Made by a program: the position numbers and the translations under genes
Shown here: positions 1 through 11,739 of the stretch, in pieces
Layout: each line of letters starts with the position of its first letter
Numbering within the stretch: the stretch's first letter is position 1
The notes under the pieces: generated by a model
What the model was told of the DNA's origin: nothing
The model's database searches: none
The model's input: only the letters and a program-made list of their open reading frames with translations
Source: Diadema setosum
Taxonomy: Eukaryota > Echinodermata > Echinoidea > Diadematoida > Diadematidae
Assembly: GCA_033980235.1 (NCBI GenBank)
Contig: CM067069.1
Coordinates: 15,449,828 to 15,513,827 of the forward strand
DNA: 64,000 bases
Direction of reading: 5' to 3'

Positions 1-383
1 AGTTTTGGTTGAGACCTAATTTCAGGTTTCTAACATTTTTTTTTTTTTTGGTGAGATTATGAGAAACATCTTAAGAAATATGAAAGAGCATGTAATTCTA
101 TGAGGAATTCAACCTTTATTTGATGAAAATTGGTTTTGAAATGGCTGAGATATCCAAAAAAGAGCGATTCTAATAAAGTGTGGGACCCACACTTTATTAC
201 GATCGCTTTGTTTTACTTTGTTTTTGGATGTTTCAGTCATTACAAACCCGATTTTCATCAAATAAACTTTGAATTCCTCTTAAAATGGTATGCTCTGTAC
301 TATATCATAAGTGTTTTCTTGGTATCTCGCAAAAAGTTAAAAGCCCAGTTCTCATCTCCACCAATACTGTGCCATCCTTTTAA
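1..383 (+). mobile_element. MITE family A, copy 1 (left end outside the window)
   Basis: Foldback element. The half beginning AGTTTTGGTTGAGAC is roughly the reverse complement of the half ending near 380 (TGTGCCATCCTTTTAA). Core words: AAAGAGCATGTAATTCTA, TTTATTTGATGAAAA, TGGCTGAGATATCC. Further copies at 7504-7890, 43819-44222, 48837-51280 (split), 54583-54973 and 62155-62724. Small ORFs in it are repeat-derived. Confidence 0.85.
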
Positions 384-938
384 CGAAGAAGAAAGGTTAA
401 TGAGATTAAAAAGGAAATAATCAATTGGAATATTGCAAAAAGAAATATGCTGTTACGTAACCCCATACCAGGTGAATCACGTGATATCATAGTGCTTGAA
501 TGTCGTCATTAAACTGTCTAAAGCTTTAAGCTGTAATAGTAATGCTATACCACCTACCATGGACCGTCTTGTAATTCATGAAACCCTTGTAAGAGAGAAT
601 AAGAAGGGCGTGTACAATATAGCGTACTTTGATTATATCCCTGCATTTCGCATCGATCTCTCATTCATTTTGAAAGCGTGTTTGACCGGTTGTAATTAGG
701 CTTTCTCTTGGCTCTATTATGTCCATAAAAGTTGTAGGTCTGATTTTTGTTTAACATGAATTACGGTGTTTGGGTTTACAACATGCCGCCATTCTAAAAT
801 TGAGTCAGCCAAATAATGATGATGCAGATGCCGATGAAAAAAAAATGTTAATATTGATAATAACAATAATAATGATATCAATATTATTAGTAATATTATA
901 ATTGTTGTAATTATTATCATTATTATCATTATTATAAT

Positions 939-942
<4 letters not shown>

Positions 943-988
<46 letters not shown>

Positions 989-1113
989 AATTGTAGTAGT
1001 AGTAGTAGTACAAGTTAGTAGTAGTAGTACATACTACTACTACTACTACTACTACTACTATTACTACTACTACTACTACTACTACTAATACTAATACTAC
1101 TACTACTACTGCT
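943..1113. repeat. Trinucleotide tract (TAG)n switching to (CTA)n
   Basis: (GTA/TAG) repeats to about 1030 turn into (ACT) repeats to about 1110, so the two halves are reverse complements and can fold as a hairpin. Preceded by TTATTA-rich DNA from 840. Confidence 0.9.
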
Positions 1114-2026
1114 GCTATTATTATAGCAGCTCACTGGAATAAAATCTGCGCATACACTGCCTTCACTCAACACCTTTGAGAACATTCCAGCCAGGGAGCC
1201 ACTTTGCAGTTCGCACACACATGAAATGTCTACTCACATTAACCCTCTGCATGCCACAGTAACTTCCATGTCTATAGGTTTGTGTGTAAATTTTTTGCAC
1301 ATTTGACTCATTGATGCAGAAAGGTGGCACCCAACTGGATTGCGTATAAAGGCAGCAATATTATAGTATTGAACACATTGGTGAATGTTTGAGAAAAATC
1401 GGACAACACGTTTAAACGTTATGAATTCTTAAAGTTAAATTGTGCAGCCATTGCTAGATGAGAAGACTACAATACTTTGTGATATCATGTATGTACAACG
1501 ATATAAAGAAAATATGAAGAAGATTCAACTATTTTACAAATTTGTGGCATAATGAATTAATATTTTATTTACCTCTTTCAGAAAGCAGGGTAAATGATAT
1601 TGTTGTTGACATTTTATATCGATAACAAGTCGAGGAAATGTGCACTTTTCATTTCTCTTGTTTAAAGATTAAATTTTGTGGAACTTTCTTCTTATAATCG
1701 TTGTATATTATGTGACATCACAAATTGTAGCAGGATTCTCATCCACCGACGGCTGAACGGGAACATAAAAATTATTAATTTTTGAACAGATCGTCCGATT
1801 TTCCTCAAACTCTCACTGATGTGCAGATACTAACATTGCTGCATTCACTCAATCCACACATATATTTGGGTTAACTTGTCATGTAACTCTTTGTGTACTT
1901 TGAGTGCCTACTGACACAGAAAACCCCGTAGCGTTGTATACACTGTCCAAAGTCTGCAGCACAAAAAGGGTTAACCTGTACAGCTTCCCACCCGTTCGAA
2001 CTCCACAACCCAGCCAACGCTCCAAA

Positions 2027-2495
2027 GGCCTCACGCTCCTAATTCAACTCGTGCATTGCCTACCGGGAAGGCAGTACAAAGATGAGGTAATGTTATTTTT
2101 TACCAAAAAAATCATTAAAAATCAGTCAAGTGGAAAATTGCCACTTTTGGTAGTGTTTGACATTGCTTGAGGACAGGAGCTTTTGCAGGTTATGAAGAAG
2201 TTGAATGAATCAGGGTTTTTGTATTTTTAATGATTTTTTATTGATGTATGAGGTAATTTGCTATTTTTATCGTTTTTGAGAGTGACTGGATGACTAGTCT
2301 CGTATGGAGGCTCTTAACTTTTTTTAGAGCTGGACAACATCCCAAAATATGTTGTTTGCTTGAAAGCAGAGAAAATTTCCCTTCATCTACTTCAATCTAA
2401 AAAAATTCTATGATTCGATTGATTTTTTATGATTCATGGAATATGCTGCATTTAACACAGGTTTATATGGGAGCCCGGAAAAGGAGCGTGAGGCC
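2027..2495 (+). mobile_element. 469-bp MITE with 14-bp terminal inverted repeats, copy 1
   Basis: Ends are GGCCTCACGCTCCT and its reverse complement. The interior has no long ORF. Left flank CAAA (2023-2026), right flank TATA (2496-2499). The sequence appears identical to the copy at 4716-5184 and has the same length, so the event is recent. Confidence 0.88.
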
Positions 2496-2734
2496 TATAC
2501 TGTGAGACTGGTAGGCAGTGGGCATGAGAGTCGTCTGCTAGAATGCGATGTTCTCGCCAGCAAACGGCGTGCAGAGTGTACGGGAAGGTTCCCGGGGTTA
2601 CTGCCATGGTACCTGCTAGCTTAAATTCGGAAATATTCTTTAAGGGGTAAGTCAGACCACTAGTAAACAAGTGTAGTCCTATTTCTAAGGTAGCCCTTGC
2701 CCTCAACTCTTACCATAGAACTAAAGTTGAATCC

Positions 2735-3320
2735 ATTGCCGACCCAAAGTTAGATTTCAGCCCCAAATCAGATTCTAACCCCAAATTTAACCCTAACAAT
2801 AAGTAACATTAGCTTTTAAAACCCTTACCCTAACCCTAACCCAAACCCAAACTCTAACCCAACTGTAACCATAGCCCTAAAGTTGAATCCATTGCCGACC
2901 CAACGTTAGATTTCAGCCCCAAATCAGATACTAACCCCAAATTTAACCCTAGCTGTAACCCTAAAACCCTATTAACCCTAACCCTGTACTAACCCTAACC
3001 CTAACTAACCCTAACTAGCCCTAACTAGCCCTAACTAGCCCTAACCCAAACCCTAACCCTAACCTAACCCTAACCCTAATCCAAACCATAGCACTAAATG
3101 CCAAGCCAAAGTAAGATTTCAGCCCAAAATCAGATTCTAACCCCAGATTTAACCCTAGCTGCCTAGTAATATGAACAAGGCTCAAATTTAACCCAGTCTA
3201 AGCTAATGTAGAACTCTAGTCCGACCAAACTCTAGTCCGACCAGTCTAAGCTAACGTTAGTGTAGAACTCTAGTCCGACCGTAAGTTAGACTGAGTAACT
3301 TACGCCCTAGCCCTCACCCT
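2735..3320. repeat. Interstitial telomere-like CCCTAA-rich region
   Basis: Degenerate CCCTAA/ACCCTAACC runs, densest at 2820-3090, alternate with three copies of a longer block (GCCGACCCAA, TTAGATTTCAGCCCC, AATTTAACCCTA) starting near 2735, 2892 and 3105. It continues into CTAGTCCGACC repeats to 3290. The whole block lies between the two 469-bp MITEs. Confidence 0.8.
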
Positions 3321-4715
3321 GCCTAGCTTCCCCTCGTCCTAACTGTGGGCCTATATCCTTAAGTTTACTTGTACACCTCAAAACTAGCACCCAGTGACAG
3401 TGTAACTGTATTATTTTCACTTTTACTGTGAAAATGGAGAGCTATGTGTGTAAAAACTGTGATGGACGTGCTTGGTCCCATGCAGACAGTGGTTTTTTGT
3501 GTCGGAAGTTTCCTTGCTGTATACGAATTCATGTTCACGCACTAGCCATGTGCCATTTATTCACCACTCATGGTCTACACATTCACTCCATTGCATTTCA
3601 TTCTAACAACGAACTCGGCATCATTCTCTCAGAAAAATGTAGCAGGACTATCAGTTTTCAAAGTGTCATAGTCATTTACTGACATTTAATGAATAATATA
3701 TCTGTGTTGCAGGTTGTCATACACAATATTCTGGTCCTGGATCTGAGGGAGCCAGCAGGTTTGTGCATGAACGTTTTTATACAACAGTGTTTGTTTGTTT
3801 CTTTCTTTCTTTCTTTCTTTGTTGTTGTTTTTTGAGGGGGGGGGGTGTTTTATGGCGACAAGCAAGAAGATTTGGATATGAATGCGGAAGAGTGGAGCAA
3901 ACATTATTCCAAACAGTTAGAAATTAAGATGGACAAGAGTGCGGGTGATGATCCATGCAGTGGTATGCTGGCTTTTTACAGGCCGAGATAATATAGGGCT
4001 GTGACCTTGTAAATGTGTTGGAATAATAATACTGGAGAACAGTGAATAAAGAACACTTGCATTCTGACTCCAGATCCAAGCAGAAGCATCTCACTAACCC
4101 CACAAAACAAAAATGTATAAACCTGTACTCATGCTCTCTGTTGTTGCCCTTATGTAGGGCCATTCTGTAGGCATGTCCTGGAACCCCCCCCCCCCACATT
4201 TCCCATCCTATCTTATTCTATCCTTCATATTCTAACCTCTGAACTCTAATCCCTACCTTATATCGAGTTTTACAGTGATATATATTTTAAAAGTACATCA
4301 TAGTATATTTATGGCCTGGTGGTGGGCTCAAATGCTCTATGGAACAGTGAAATTGAACTTCCCTTTCTTGCTCATTGAACTTAAATATTTACCTTGATAT
4401 AATATGAATAATTATTTTGATATTTTGGGAGGTTTTCAGGGTATCAAGCATTTAAACCTTCAAATTGGACTGAATGAATGCCATTGAATTATTGTCTATT
4501 TTGGCCCTACATCCAATTTCACCGAACCCAAGGTATAATGCCAGCAAGGGTGCATTGATTGGATTTCAGTACATGGTGCATTGTAGCTTGATGGGGTCCA
4601 CTCTGCTGAAAACAACCATGAAATGTAGAAAGTTTTATATCGTTGTAGTCGGAATTAATATCTCTACAAGATGAAAGCGTTCAAAAAGTGTTTGGAAGCA
4701 CTTGACTGCTCTATA

Positions 4716-5184
4716 GGCCTCACGCTCCTAATTCAACTCGTGCATTGCCTACCGGGAAGGCAGTACAAAGATGAGGTAATGTTATTTTTTACCAAAAAAA
4801 TCATTAAAAATCAGTCAAGTGGAAAATTGCCACTTTTGGTAGTGTTTGACATTGCTTGAGGACAGGAGCTTTTGCAGGTTATGAAGAAGTTGAATGAATC
4901 AGGGTTTTTGTATTTTTAATGATTTTTTATTGATGTATGAGGTAATTTGCTATTTTTATCGTTTTTGAGAGTGACTGGATGACTAGTCTCGTATGGAGGC
5001 TCTTAACTTTTTTTAGAGCTGGACAACATCCCAAAATATGTTGTTTGCTTGAAAGCAGAGAAAATTTCCCTTCATCTACTTCAATCTAAAAAAATTCTAT
5101 GATTCGATTGATTTTTTATGATTCATGGAATATGCTGCATTTAACACAGGTTTATATGGGAGCCCGGAAAAGGAGCGTGAGGCC
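4716..5184 (+). mobile_element. 469-bp MITE, copy 2, same orientation
   Basis: Same length as the 2027-2495 copy and identical by eye. Left flank TATA (4712-4715), right flank CAAA (5185-5188): the reverse assignment of the flanks of copy 1. Confidence 0.88.
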
Positions 5185-5189
5185 CAAAC

Positions 5190-6752
5190 GGCGACACCGA
5201 TAAGCTTTTGCCGTAGAGGGAGCCACGACACTTGATGAGATCACGATAGATCAGGTTCAGGGTTGGTCAATAGAGTTTGACATTATAACAATGCTGTATT
5301 AGCATTATGTCTACGGGTTTGTACGATCACCCAGCTGCCAGCTTCCATGGAAGCTCATTTCGGAGTCCCGTGGCAGAATATGAATGATAGATTATATAGA
5401 TGAAAAAAAAAAAACAGATTAATAAAATTATTAAATGAATAATATTATAGGATTGCAATGATTCAGTTGCGATCTGATCAAAATATTGAACACATTATCA
5501 ATGAATATTGAACATGGAAATTTAGAAATTTTGCCCGAAGACGTATTTAGGACATCTTCGAATGGCGATTCGCGGTCACTAATTATTGGTAGAGACAGTT
5601 CTTGCTTCGTTAAACAGCGTATCTCTACTTTCTTGTCAGATCTAAAGACTGCCAGTTACGTATATTATCGCAGAATCAACATGAACACGGTGTTGTTTCT
5701 CTCCGTTTCATGAAAACGGTGAGATGTATTGTTTTCAGAACATCGACAGAACAATGATACAAAATGTTTTACAGCGTCCAAATGCATAATCATCTTTATG
5801 TTTTATTCAACTCTTATTTACATGGCAATTTGACCAATGATTAAGAGGACAACTCTGCCCTACTTTGGCAAAAGCAAGCAAGTGACATACCATCCGAATT
5901 TGAGTTATTGATGTTTTCATAATTCACATAATGAGCTCTTCTTCCAGGCCAAATTTCATGCAGAAACACTCATCCTACTGAGAGATATATTAGATAAGAC
6001 ATCATGATAGTCCATTGACGTCAGTGTAAATGACAGACACATTTTGAACTCGTTGTCACACGACAAACCTTGATTCGATATCAAAATAGATCGCCTGAGC
6101 TAAATGATGTAACTAGCGTAAATAGCAAGAACATTGAGACACATTATGTATCACTCCCATGTGCAAGGTAAGGATTTTTGCATTGTCCGCGTCTTTTGTG
6201 AGTAAAAGTATGACTACCACTTTCAAGATTCACTAAATGACAATATAACATGCGTAGAACGTAGGGCTTAAAATAATAATGATAATTGCGTCAAATCCAC
6301 TAGTCATCAAAAGTTTACGTCGAACTGGAGCAAAGAAGATGAAGGAAATCAACGAACGTGAGTTTACACACGTTGAACAGAGACACTGCAGCTTCTCTGA
6401 AGTGTACTACGACCCTCAGGTTAGCGCCCCTGAAGCACGGGGTTCATGCCGTTCTGCTAGTATGCAAGACCTGCTTGTCGCTGCACATTGCGATTGACTT
6501 CGATATATACCCCGTTCTCTTTCTGCAGAACGTTGCGTGCTCACTGGACAGCATGGTGTGTTTCAGAAATCTTGACGAACATCACATCTCATAAATAATC
6601 TTTCCCAGTAACTTTAAAAGAATCTTGCCTCCTATCGCATCAGCAATATCGACCTCCAGTTCATGCAGTCAATAATTATTCAGAGCATGTTTTCACGGTC
6701 CACGGGCAAGTTTGGCCATCGTCACTGTCACTTATGAGGGGTAGACAAGTGA
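5190..6752. other. No gene recognised; 3' flank of the third CTR copy
   Basis: Unique-looking sequence without recognisable coding exons. A TTTTATT (AATAAAA on the minus strand) near 5803 could serve as a poly(A) signal for the CTR2-like gene, giving a 3' UTR of about 0.95 kb, but this is a guess. Short ORFs at 6279-6594 lack any recognisable family. Confidence 0.4.
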
Positions 6753-9581
6753 TCATTTCTTGATGCTCATGAGGTTAAAGCTGATTGAGTCTCGGCCTGA
6801 AAACATGAAATAACCCAGAGTGGCGCCCAGGACTACGGCGAGGAAGATGCAGACGTTCCCGGTCATGACGGCCAGCATCAGAGTGTAGAACAGAAAAACC
6901 CTGACAACGTAGATGGCGCTAAGTAGCAAATGCATCCATGACAACATCGGAATTCTGAAAGAAATTGAACAGAAAGGTAAATTTGCGTGAGAAAGCTAAA
7001 CTGACTATGGAAAAACTGGTGGTGTTCCATTGATCCTAGACCCCCCTCCCCCCTTCCCCGACTCGCAGCTCTCCCACCCTAAAAATTGTCCCACGACCCC
7101 TGAACATAATCGTTTTTTATGGTTTTTGATGGCTATTTAAAGGCATTATTTACCATGAGAAATATGGAGATGAAACAAAACCCAGCATTAGTGCTTGAAA
7201 ATAGTTCTAAAATGTGAGTTAGGGATATAAACACCCAATGTAAAAAATTTAATAAAAATAATCAATGTTAAGTATTGTCAGATTTACAAAATATGAATAA
7301 TAGTTATTATAAAAACGTTTCTAGACTAAACCATCTACAGTTATGGTCTGCTGAGTAAAATAGTGATATCTCCTAATATTTTAGGCTTTATTGCAACATT
7401 CTTATATGGTAGGATGTTTTGTGATACCACTGACCTACACATATGCGTCAAATGTGATAACTCGAACACTTTTTTAATCACTTCTCCCAGTGGTAAACAG
7501 GACCTTTAATGGTACAGTATTGGTGGAGATGAGAATTGGGCTTTTAGCATTTTGCAAGATACCAAGAAAACACTTATGAAATAGTACAGAGCATACCATT
7601 TTAAGAGGAATTCAAAGTTTATTTGATGAAAATCGAGTTTGGAATGACTGAAACATCCAAAAACAAAGTAGAACAAAGCGATAGTAATACAAGGTGGGTC
7701 CCACACTTTATAAGAATCGCTCTGTTTTGGATATCTCAGCCACTTTAAAACCAATTTTCATCATATAAAAGTTGAATTCTTCATGGAATTACAGGCTCTT
7801 TCATATTTCATACGAGGTTTCTCATTATCTCACTAAACAATGTTAGAAACCTGAAATTAGATCTCAACCAAAACTATACGATCCCTTTCAGGCTAATGGT
7901 CGACATGAAAATTATCATGTGCAACCAAGGAGGTATGAGACCCTCATACCTCCTTGGTGCAACGCCCTGATCACGGTACTGATTACTAGTATTATTTTTA
8001 TACATTGAACATTTATGTTTATCACTTGTATTTTATGACATGTGTCTATATCATCATTATTAGAATGCAAAGTCACCATTTCTTGAAGGTAAATACACTA
8101 AATGTCGTTTTAATCTTCACCTCTAGAATCTCCTTTGGACACTTTAGCCAAATTGCGCTTGAGCATGTTGAGAACGTCCCAGTACTTGGTAAAGAAGAAC
8201 ACCGTCCTATGGTTTGACTTGTTTCAATTTTATCTATATTTATAATCAATATAGAGTGCGCAAATATACCAGCCTGCGAGATGCTCATAGCATAGCCAGA
8301 AATTATTACCTATATCGGATTCTTAACTGTTATTGTGTGCTTCATGAAAATGGAGTGTGTAAAGGTTTTAGTTGCAGTGTGTGTGTAGTATGAGTGTCTG
8401 TGGCTCGTTTGTGCCATAAAGCGAATATCTATTTTGTTTTTCTGTCGGTTTTCTCTACTTGCACAGACTTGCGTGATTTCTGTAACGCAACATTCATGTA
8501 TGTTTGTCTTGGAATATTAATGCTGAATAAAATTGATAGATGATGTGTCTGGAGTGGAACGACTCTTGGGGGGGGGGGGGGGGAAAGAGGCACACGGCTC
8601 ATAGTGTGGTCGAGTGGTCACTCACTGTCCCTCGGCCTGCTCCTCCACGAGCCGGGTTGATTCGGTGCATCCCGCCTCAACCATCCGATGTCGGATGTCC
8701 GTGGCGAACCGCTGCTGAAGTCTCCGCATCGTTACGACCACGCCCTCGGCCACCAGGGCGAAAAGGAAGACGGCGAGGCATGATCCGATCAGACCTGTGG
8801 ATGTTCGCCAGAGTGGGATAGGGTGGAGAGAGGGGGTGCAAGAACGAAAGAAGGGTTCAAGTATGAAAGAGAGGTCCTGTTTGAGAGAGATGGTACATAA
8901 TCACTCAGCCTTCAACGGAGCCTCAGATTTTGCGCCTGCGCAGCGTATACCCAATTTTGTTACGCGACTTACTGCCATACATTGTGTAATCATAATTATC
9001 ATATTGATGCTTTAAAGATGAATGCGTTGCTTTCGATGGAATATGCAGAAGTGTTCCGCCCTTCTCTCTGGGCGAACAAAAGCAAAAAGTTCCATTATCG
9101 CATGATCTTTTACATCTATTTGCCGACCGATATCCCATAATATGGGATATCGGTCGATATCCCATAATATGGGATATCGGTCGGCAAATAGATGTAAAAG
9201 ATCATGCGATAATGGAACTTTTTGCTTTTGTTCGCCCAGAGAGAAGGGCGGAACACTTCTGCATATTCCATCGAAAGCAACGCATTCATCTTTAAAGCAT
9301 CAATATGATAATTATGATTACACAATGTATGGCAGTAAGTCGCGTAACAAAATTGGGTATACGCTGCGCAGGCGCAAAATCTGAGGCTCCGTTGAAGGCT
9401 GATATTATCATGACATCACAAAATGTTTCGGTATATAGGATAACATTTTAAAATCAAGTTACCGACATCATTATATTTGGCTATGCGTATCCCATAAGGT
9501 AGAAGTGATAACCACGAACCTCCAATGGATGATATCGTCCAGGCTTTAAAGAGGATCGTTTCGGAGGTGCCAAGATGGAAG
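6753..9581 (-). CDS. Third CTR-family paralog, CTR2-like, 5' end not found
   Basis: Exons on the minus strand: about 9581-9520 (starting FHLGTSETILFKAW, acceptor CCTTTCAG), 8794-8626 (169 nt, donor GTGAGT) and 6954-6753 (202 nt with stop). The frames join without stops in phases 1 and 2, the same as in the two other CTR genes. TM1 lies around GLIGSCLAVFLFALVAEG. The cytosolic loop is Arg/Glu-rich. TM2 has LMLAVMTGN (MxxxM) and TM3 has VVLGATLGYF (GxxxG). LMLAVM and IFLxVVLG are closer to vertebrate CTR2 (SLC31A2) than to CTR1. The tail, SISFNLMSIKK, has no HCH. The FYEG motif at the end of TM1 is changed to VAEG. The start-bearing exon upstream of 9581 was not identified. A 498-bp palindrome sits in the intron between the first two exons listed. 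This is probably a functional divergent paralog, but a decaying gene is possible. Confidence 0.8.
7137..7509 (-). mobile_element. MITE family C, copy 1
   Basis: Flanked by TTAA (7137-7140 and 7506-7509), starting AAAGGCATTATTTACCAT. Core AAAACCCAGCATTAGTGC and AATGTGAGTTAGGGATA matches the copies at 18963-21370 (interrupted) and 58935-59294 in the other orientation. It abuts family A copy 2 directly. Confidence 0.8.
7504..7890 (-). mobile_element. MITE family A, copy 2
   Basis: Complete foldback copy in the reverse orientation, from AATGGTACAGTATTGGTGG to CCAAAACTATACGATCCC. Shares TTAA with the adjoining family C element. Confidence 0.85.
7925..7963. repeat. Short perfect hairpin
   Basis: CCAAGGAGGTATGA and its reverse complement around a 5-base loop (GACCC). 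A similar hairpin made of AGGTGAAATCACC arms lies at 56340-56378. Confidence 0.75.
8905..9402. repeat. 498-bp near-perfect palindrome inside an intron of the third CTR gene
   Basis: Arms 8905-9152 and 9155-9402 are reverse complements with no mismatch found by eye, leaving a two-base centre (GT at 9153-9154). The central 60 bp contain a second level of symmetry, CCGATATCCCATAATATGGG, present twice. No host ORF: both arms translate identically on opposite strands, as expected. Either a foldback element or a read/assembly inversion artefact. Confidence 0.92.
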
Positions 9582-9649
9582 CTGAAAGGAGTCACATCTG
9601 CTGGCTGCACGGTGGGAAGACAAAACAAACACTGACAGAGAACTATCAC

Positions 9650-9930
9650 CTTTTAGGGGTGCTGTTTGTTATTCCGAAGGTTCGCTATTCCGAAGGTTCG
9701 TTATTCCGAAGGGTCGTTAATCCGAAACACGCAAATTCCCTATACCTAGAGGTTCGTTAATCCGAAAATGAAAAAGGGTTCGTTAATCCGAAAATTTGTG
9801 GCGTTATTCCGAAGGTTCGTTACTCCGAAGATTGGTTAATCCGAAAATGAAATTCGGAACAATGAACCTTCGGAATAACGAATCTTAGGATTGAAGAGCC
9901 TTCGGAATAACGAGCTGTAACCCCTTTTAG
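9650..9930. mobile_element. Foldback element with internal TTCCGAAGGTTCG repeats
   Basis: Ends CTTTTAGGGGTGCTGTTTGT and ACGAGCTGTAACCCCTTTTAG are imperfect inverted repeats. Between them GGTTCGTTATTCCGAA / GGTTCGTTAATCCGAAAATG recurs in both strands at roughly 15-35-bp spacing. Confidence 0.75.
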
Positions 9931-10032
9931 TTGGTAGATGAAAATCCTGTCTTTTTACCTTTTCCCCCTGCTCATGCTCTTTAATGGTCGGATGTGCCAC
10001 ATTGCCACACTGATCAGACATGCCAACATGGG

Positions 10033-10033
10033 C

Positions 10034-10076
<43 letters not shown>

Positions 10077-10106
10077 TATATATATATATATATATATATA
10101 TTCCAA
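10033..10106. repeat. (TA)n microsatellite
   Basis: Uninterrupted TA/AT dinucleotides with one GCATA break; a second tract follows at 10199-10262. Confidence 0.95.
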
Positions 10107-10196
10107 AAAAGGAGGAACAGTACAAGGGGAATAATAATTTCAAAGCTACACACTACTTTCTTTTTCCTCATATATTTTATTCATATGTTATCTATA

Positions 10197-10198
<2 letters not shown>

Positions 10199-10249
<51 letters not shown>

Positions 10250-10262
10250 TAATTATATACAT
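10199..10262. repeat. (TA)n microsatellite, second tract
   Basis: About 45 bp of pure TA, then TATAATTATAATTATATACA. Confidence 0.95.
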
Positions 10263-10944
10263 ACGTATATACCCTTTCTGCATTCAATATCAATCCTTTA
10301 TAGAAATTACATACTGTTGACAGCAGTGTGCCCGTTTATGTACGAAAGCAACATTCTAAAACGAAACAGATGAATCATCAATCCTTGATATCCTTTGTTA
10401 CTTAAATACTTTGGTGGTACTTCACTCTTACTTTTTATTTCCCCATGACGATTCAAGAGAATCTTCTTGTGGGGAAAAACATATATGATTTCGGCATGAT
10501 TATATGAATGATAACATCACAGACTGGTCTGTTTCTTGGACGTATGTTATGTTTGCACTGTATACCAGCTGTTTATACACAAACCACACTGTAAATCATC
10601 CAACAGCCGCAAAGTTACGGGTATGGATTATTTCCCACTGGTTGTAACAAAAACCTTTCCTTCTGTACGAGAGATTGGTGAAATGATACTATGCTCGATA
10701 TTTCATATTTTCTGTCTCGCGCGTAGCCAAGTTGTCTGCTTCATTGACAGACACAACGGGTATTATAACTATGTATATGAACGCATGCATCTAAACGAAA
10801 TAGTCATGAAATCTCACATTTCCAAAAAACTACACATACGGCAAATCTTTCAAAAGAGAAGAAACTTAACGAGTGATGACAAACTCCAGTGAGGATGTAA
10901 GGTATTTTAAACACACAAACAAAAACTATCTATTGAGTTTAGCT

Positions 10945-11417
10945 TTAAAGGGGAATTCCAGACGATTTTCAGAATTTCACAGCATGTAGTACATAAATCA
11001 ACAGCTCAATAATATAGATTTGTGGAATTTATTGTGGTTCTTGAGCAGAAAAACAATACTTTGAAAAACCTTAAACAAATTACACTGAACAAGGATGATG
11101 ACATATAATAAGAGGTTCACATATTTCAGAAATGTAGCAGTGTAATTCCATTACAATACCGCTTGCTTGCGAGTTCACCTGTGTATAATCTATGCATGCC
11201 TTCTCCTTTTGTTCTGCCTCTTTGAGCCCCAACTCATGCATTCTTATGGTGACCCTGCCATGTCATCATCCTTGTTCATTGCAATTCGTTATAAATTTCG
11301 AAAATATTCTTATTCTTCATCGCAATTATCATAAATTCTGAAACTCTGTCCTCAGTACAACTAATATATAGTTGTTCAAATGTAAAAATTTGAAAATCAT
11401 CCGGAGGTCTCCTTTAA
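10945..11417 (+). mobile_element. MITE family B, copy 1
   Basis: Flanked by TTAA (10945-10948, 11414-11417). Starts AAGGGGAATTCCAGACGATT and ends TCATCCGGAGGTCTCC. Core AACAAGGATGATGACA and TCATGCATTCTTATGGTG match 12858-13329 (reverse) and 47625-48778 (interrupted). Confidence 0.85.
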
Positions 11418-11739
11418 TCAAGATCCTCTATTATCTATGGATCTTCAAATCAAAACTCATATGGCTCTTTACAAGTCCCGTATTGAAAAGTAACCAAACG
11501 ACGATTCCGTTTGTTTGATTTTATTATACTTCGGATGATAACGATAACGTGAACAGAAATTTCTCTTAAATTTACGACAGTCGTGAAAAGCGTTCCACGT
11601 TCATTGACACCCCATAATTATGCAGTTTTGATTGGCAGACAAGCTGAATTAAAAAGCATTTTAGTGATACCACAAACTCACAGCATATTGGCATATAGAA
11701 AACGAGGATCTTTTCTCCAGTACACAGAAACCCATATAA

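Noticed and set aside
130..420. 96-codon frame MVLKWLRYPK..., repeated at 7506-7754
   Set aside because: Both lie in family A MITEs; the repetition comes from the repeat, and other copies are broken.
8540..8821. 94-codon plus-strand frame rich in Pro/Arg
   Set aside because: It is the antisense of the CTR2-like exon 8626-8794.
9116..9384. Identical small proteins on both strands
   Set aside because: A direct result of the 498-bp palindrome, not genes.
9416..9649. 78-codon minus-strand frame starting MIVLCQ
   Set aside because: The first codon is GTG, not ATG. Only the FHLGTSE...SSIGG part is a CTR exon; the upstream residues are intron.
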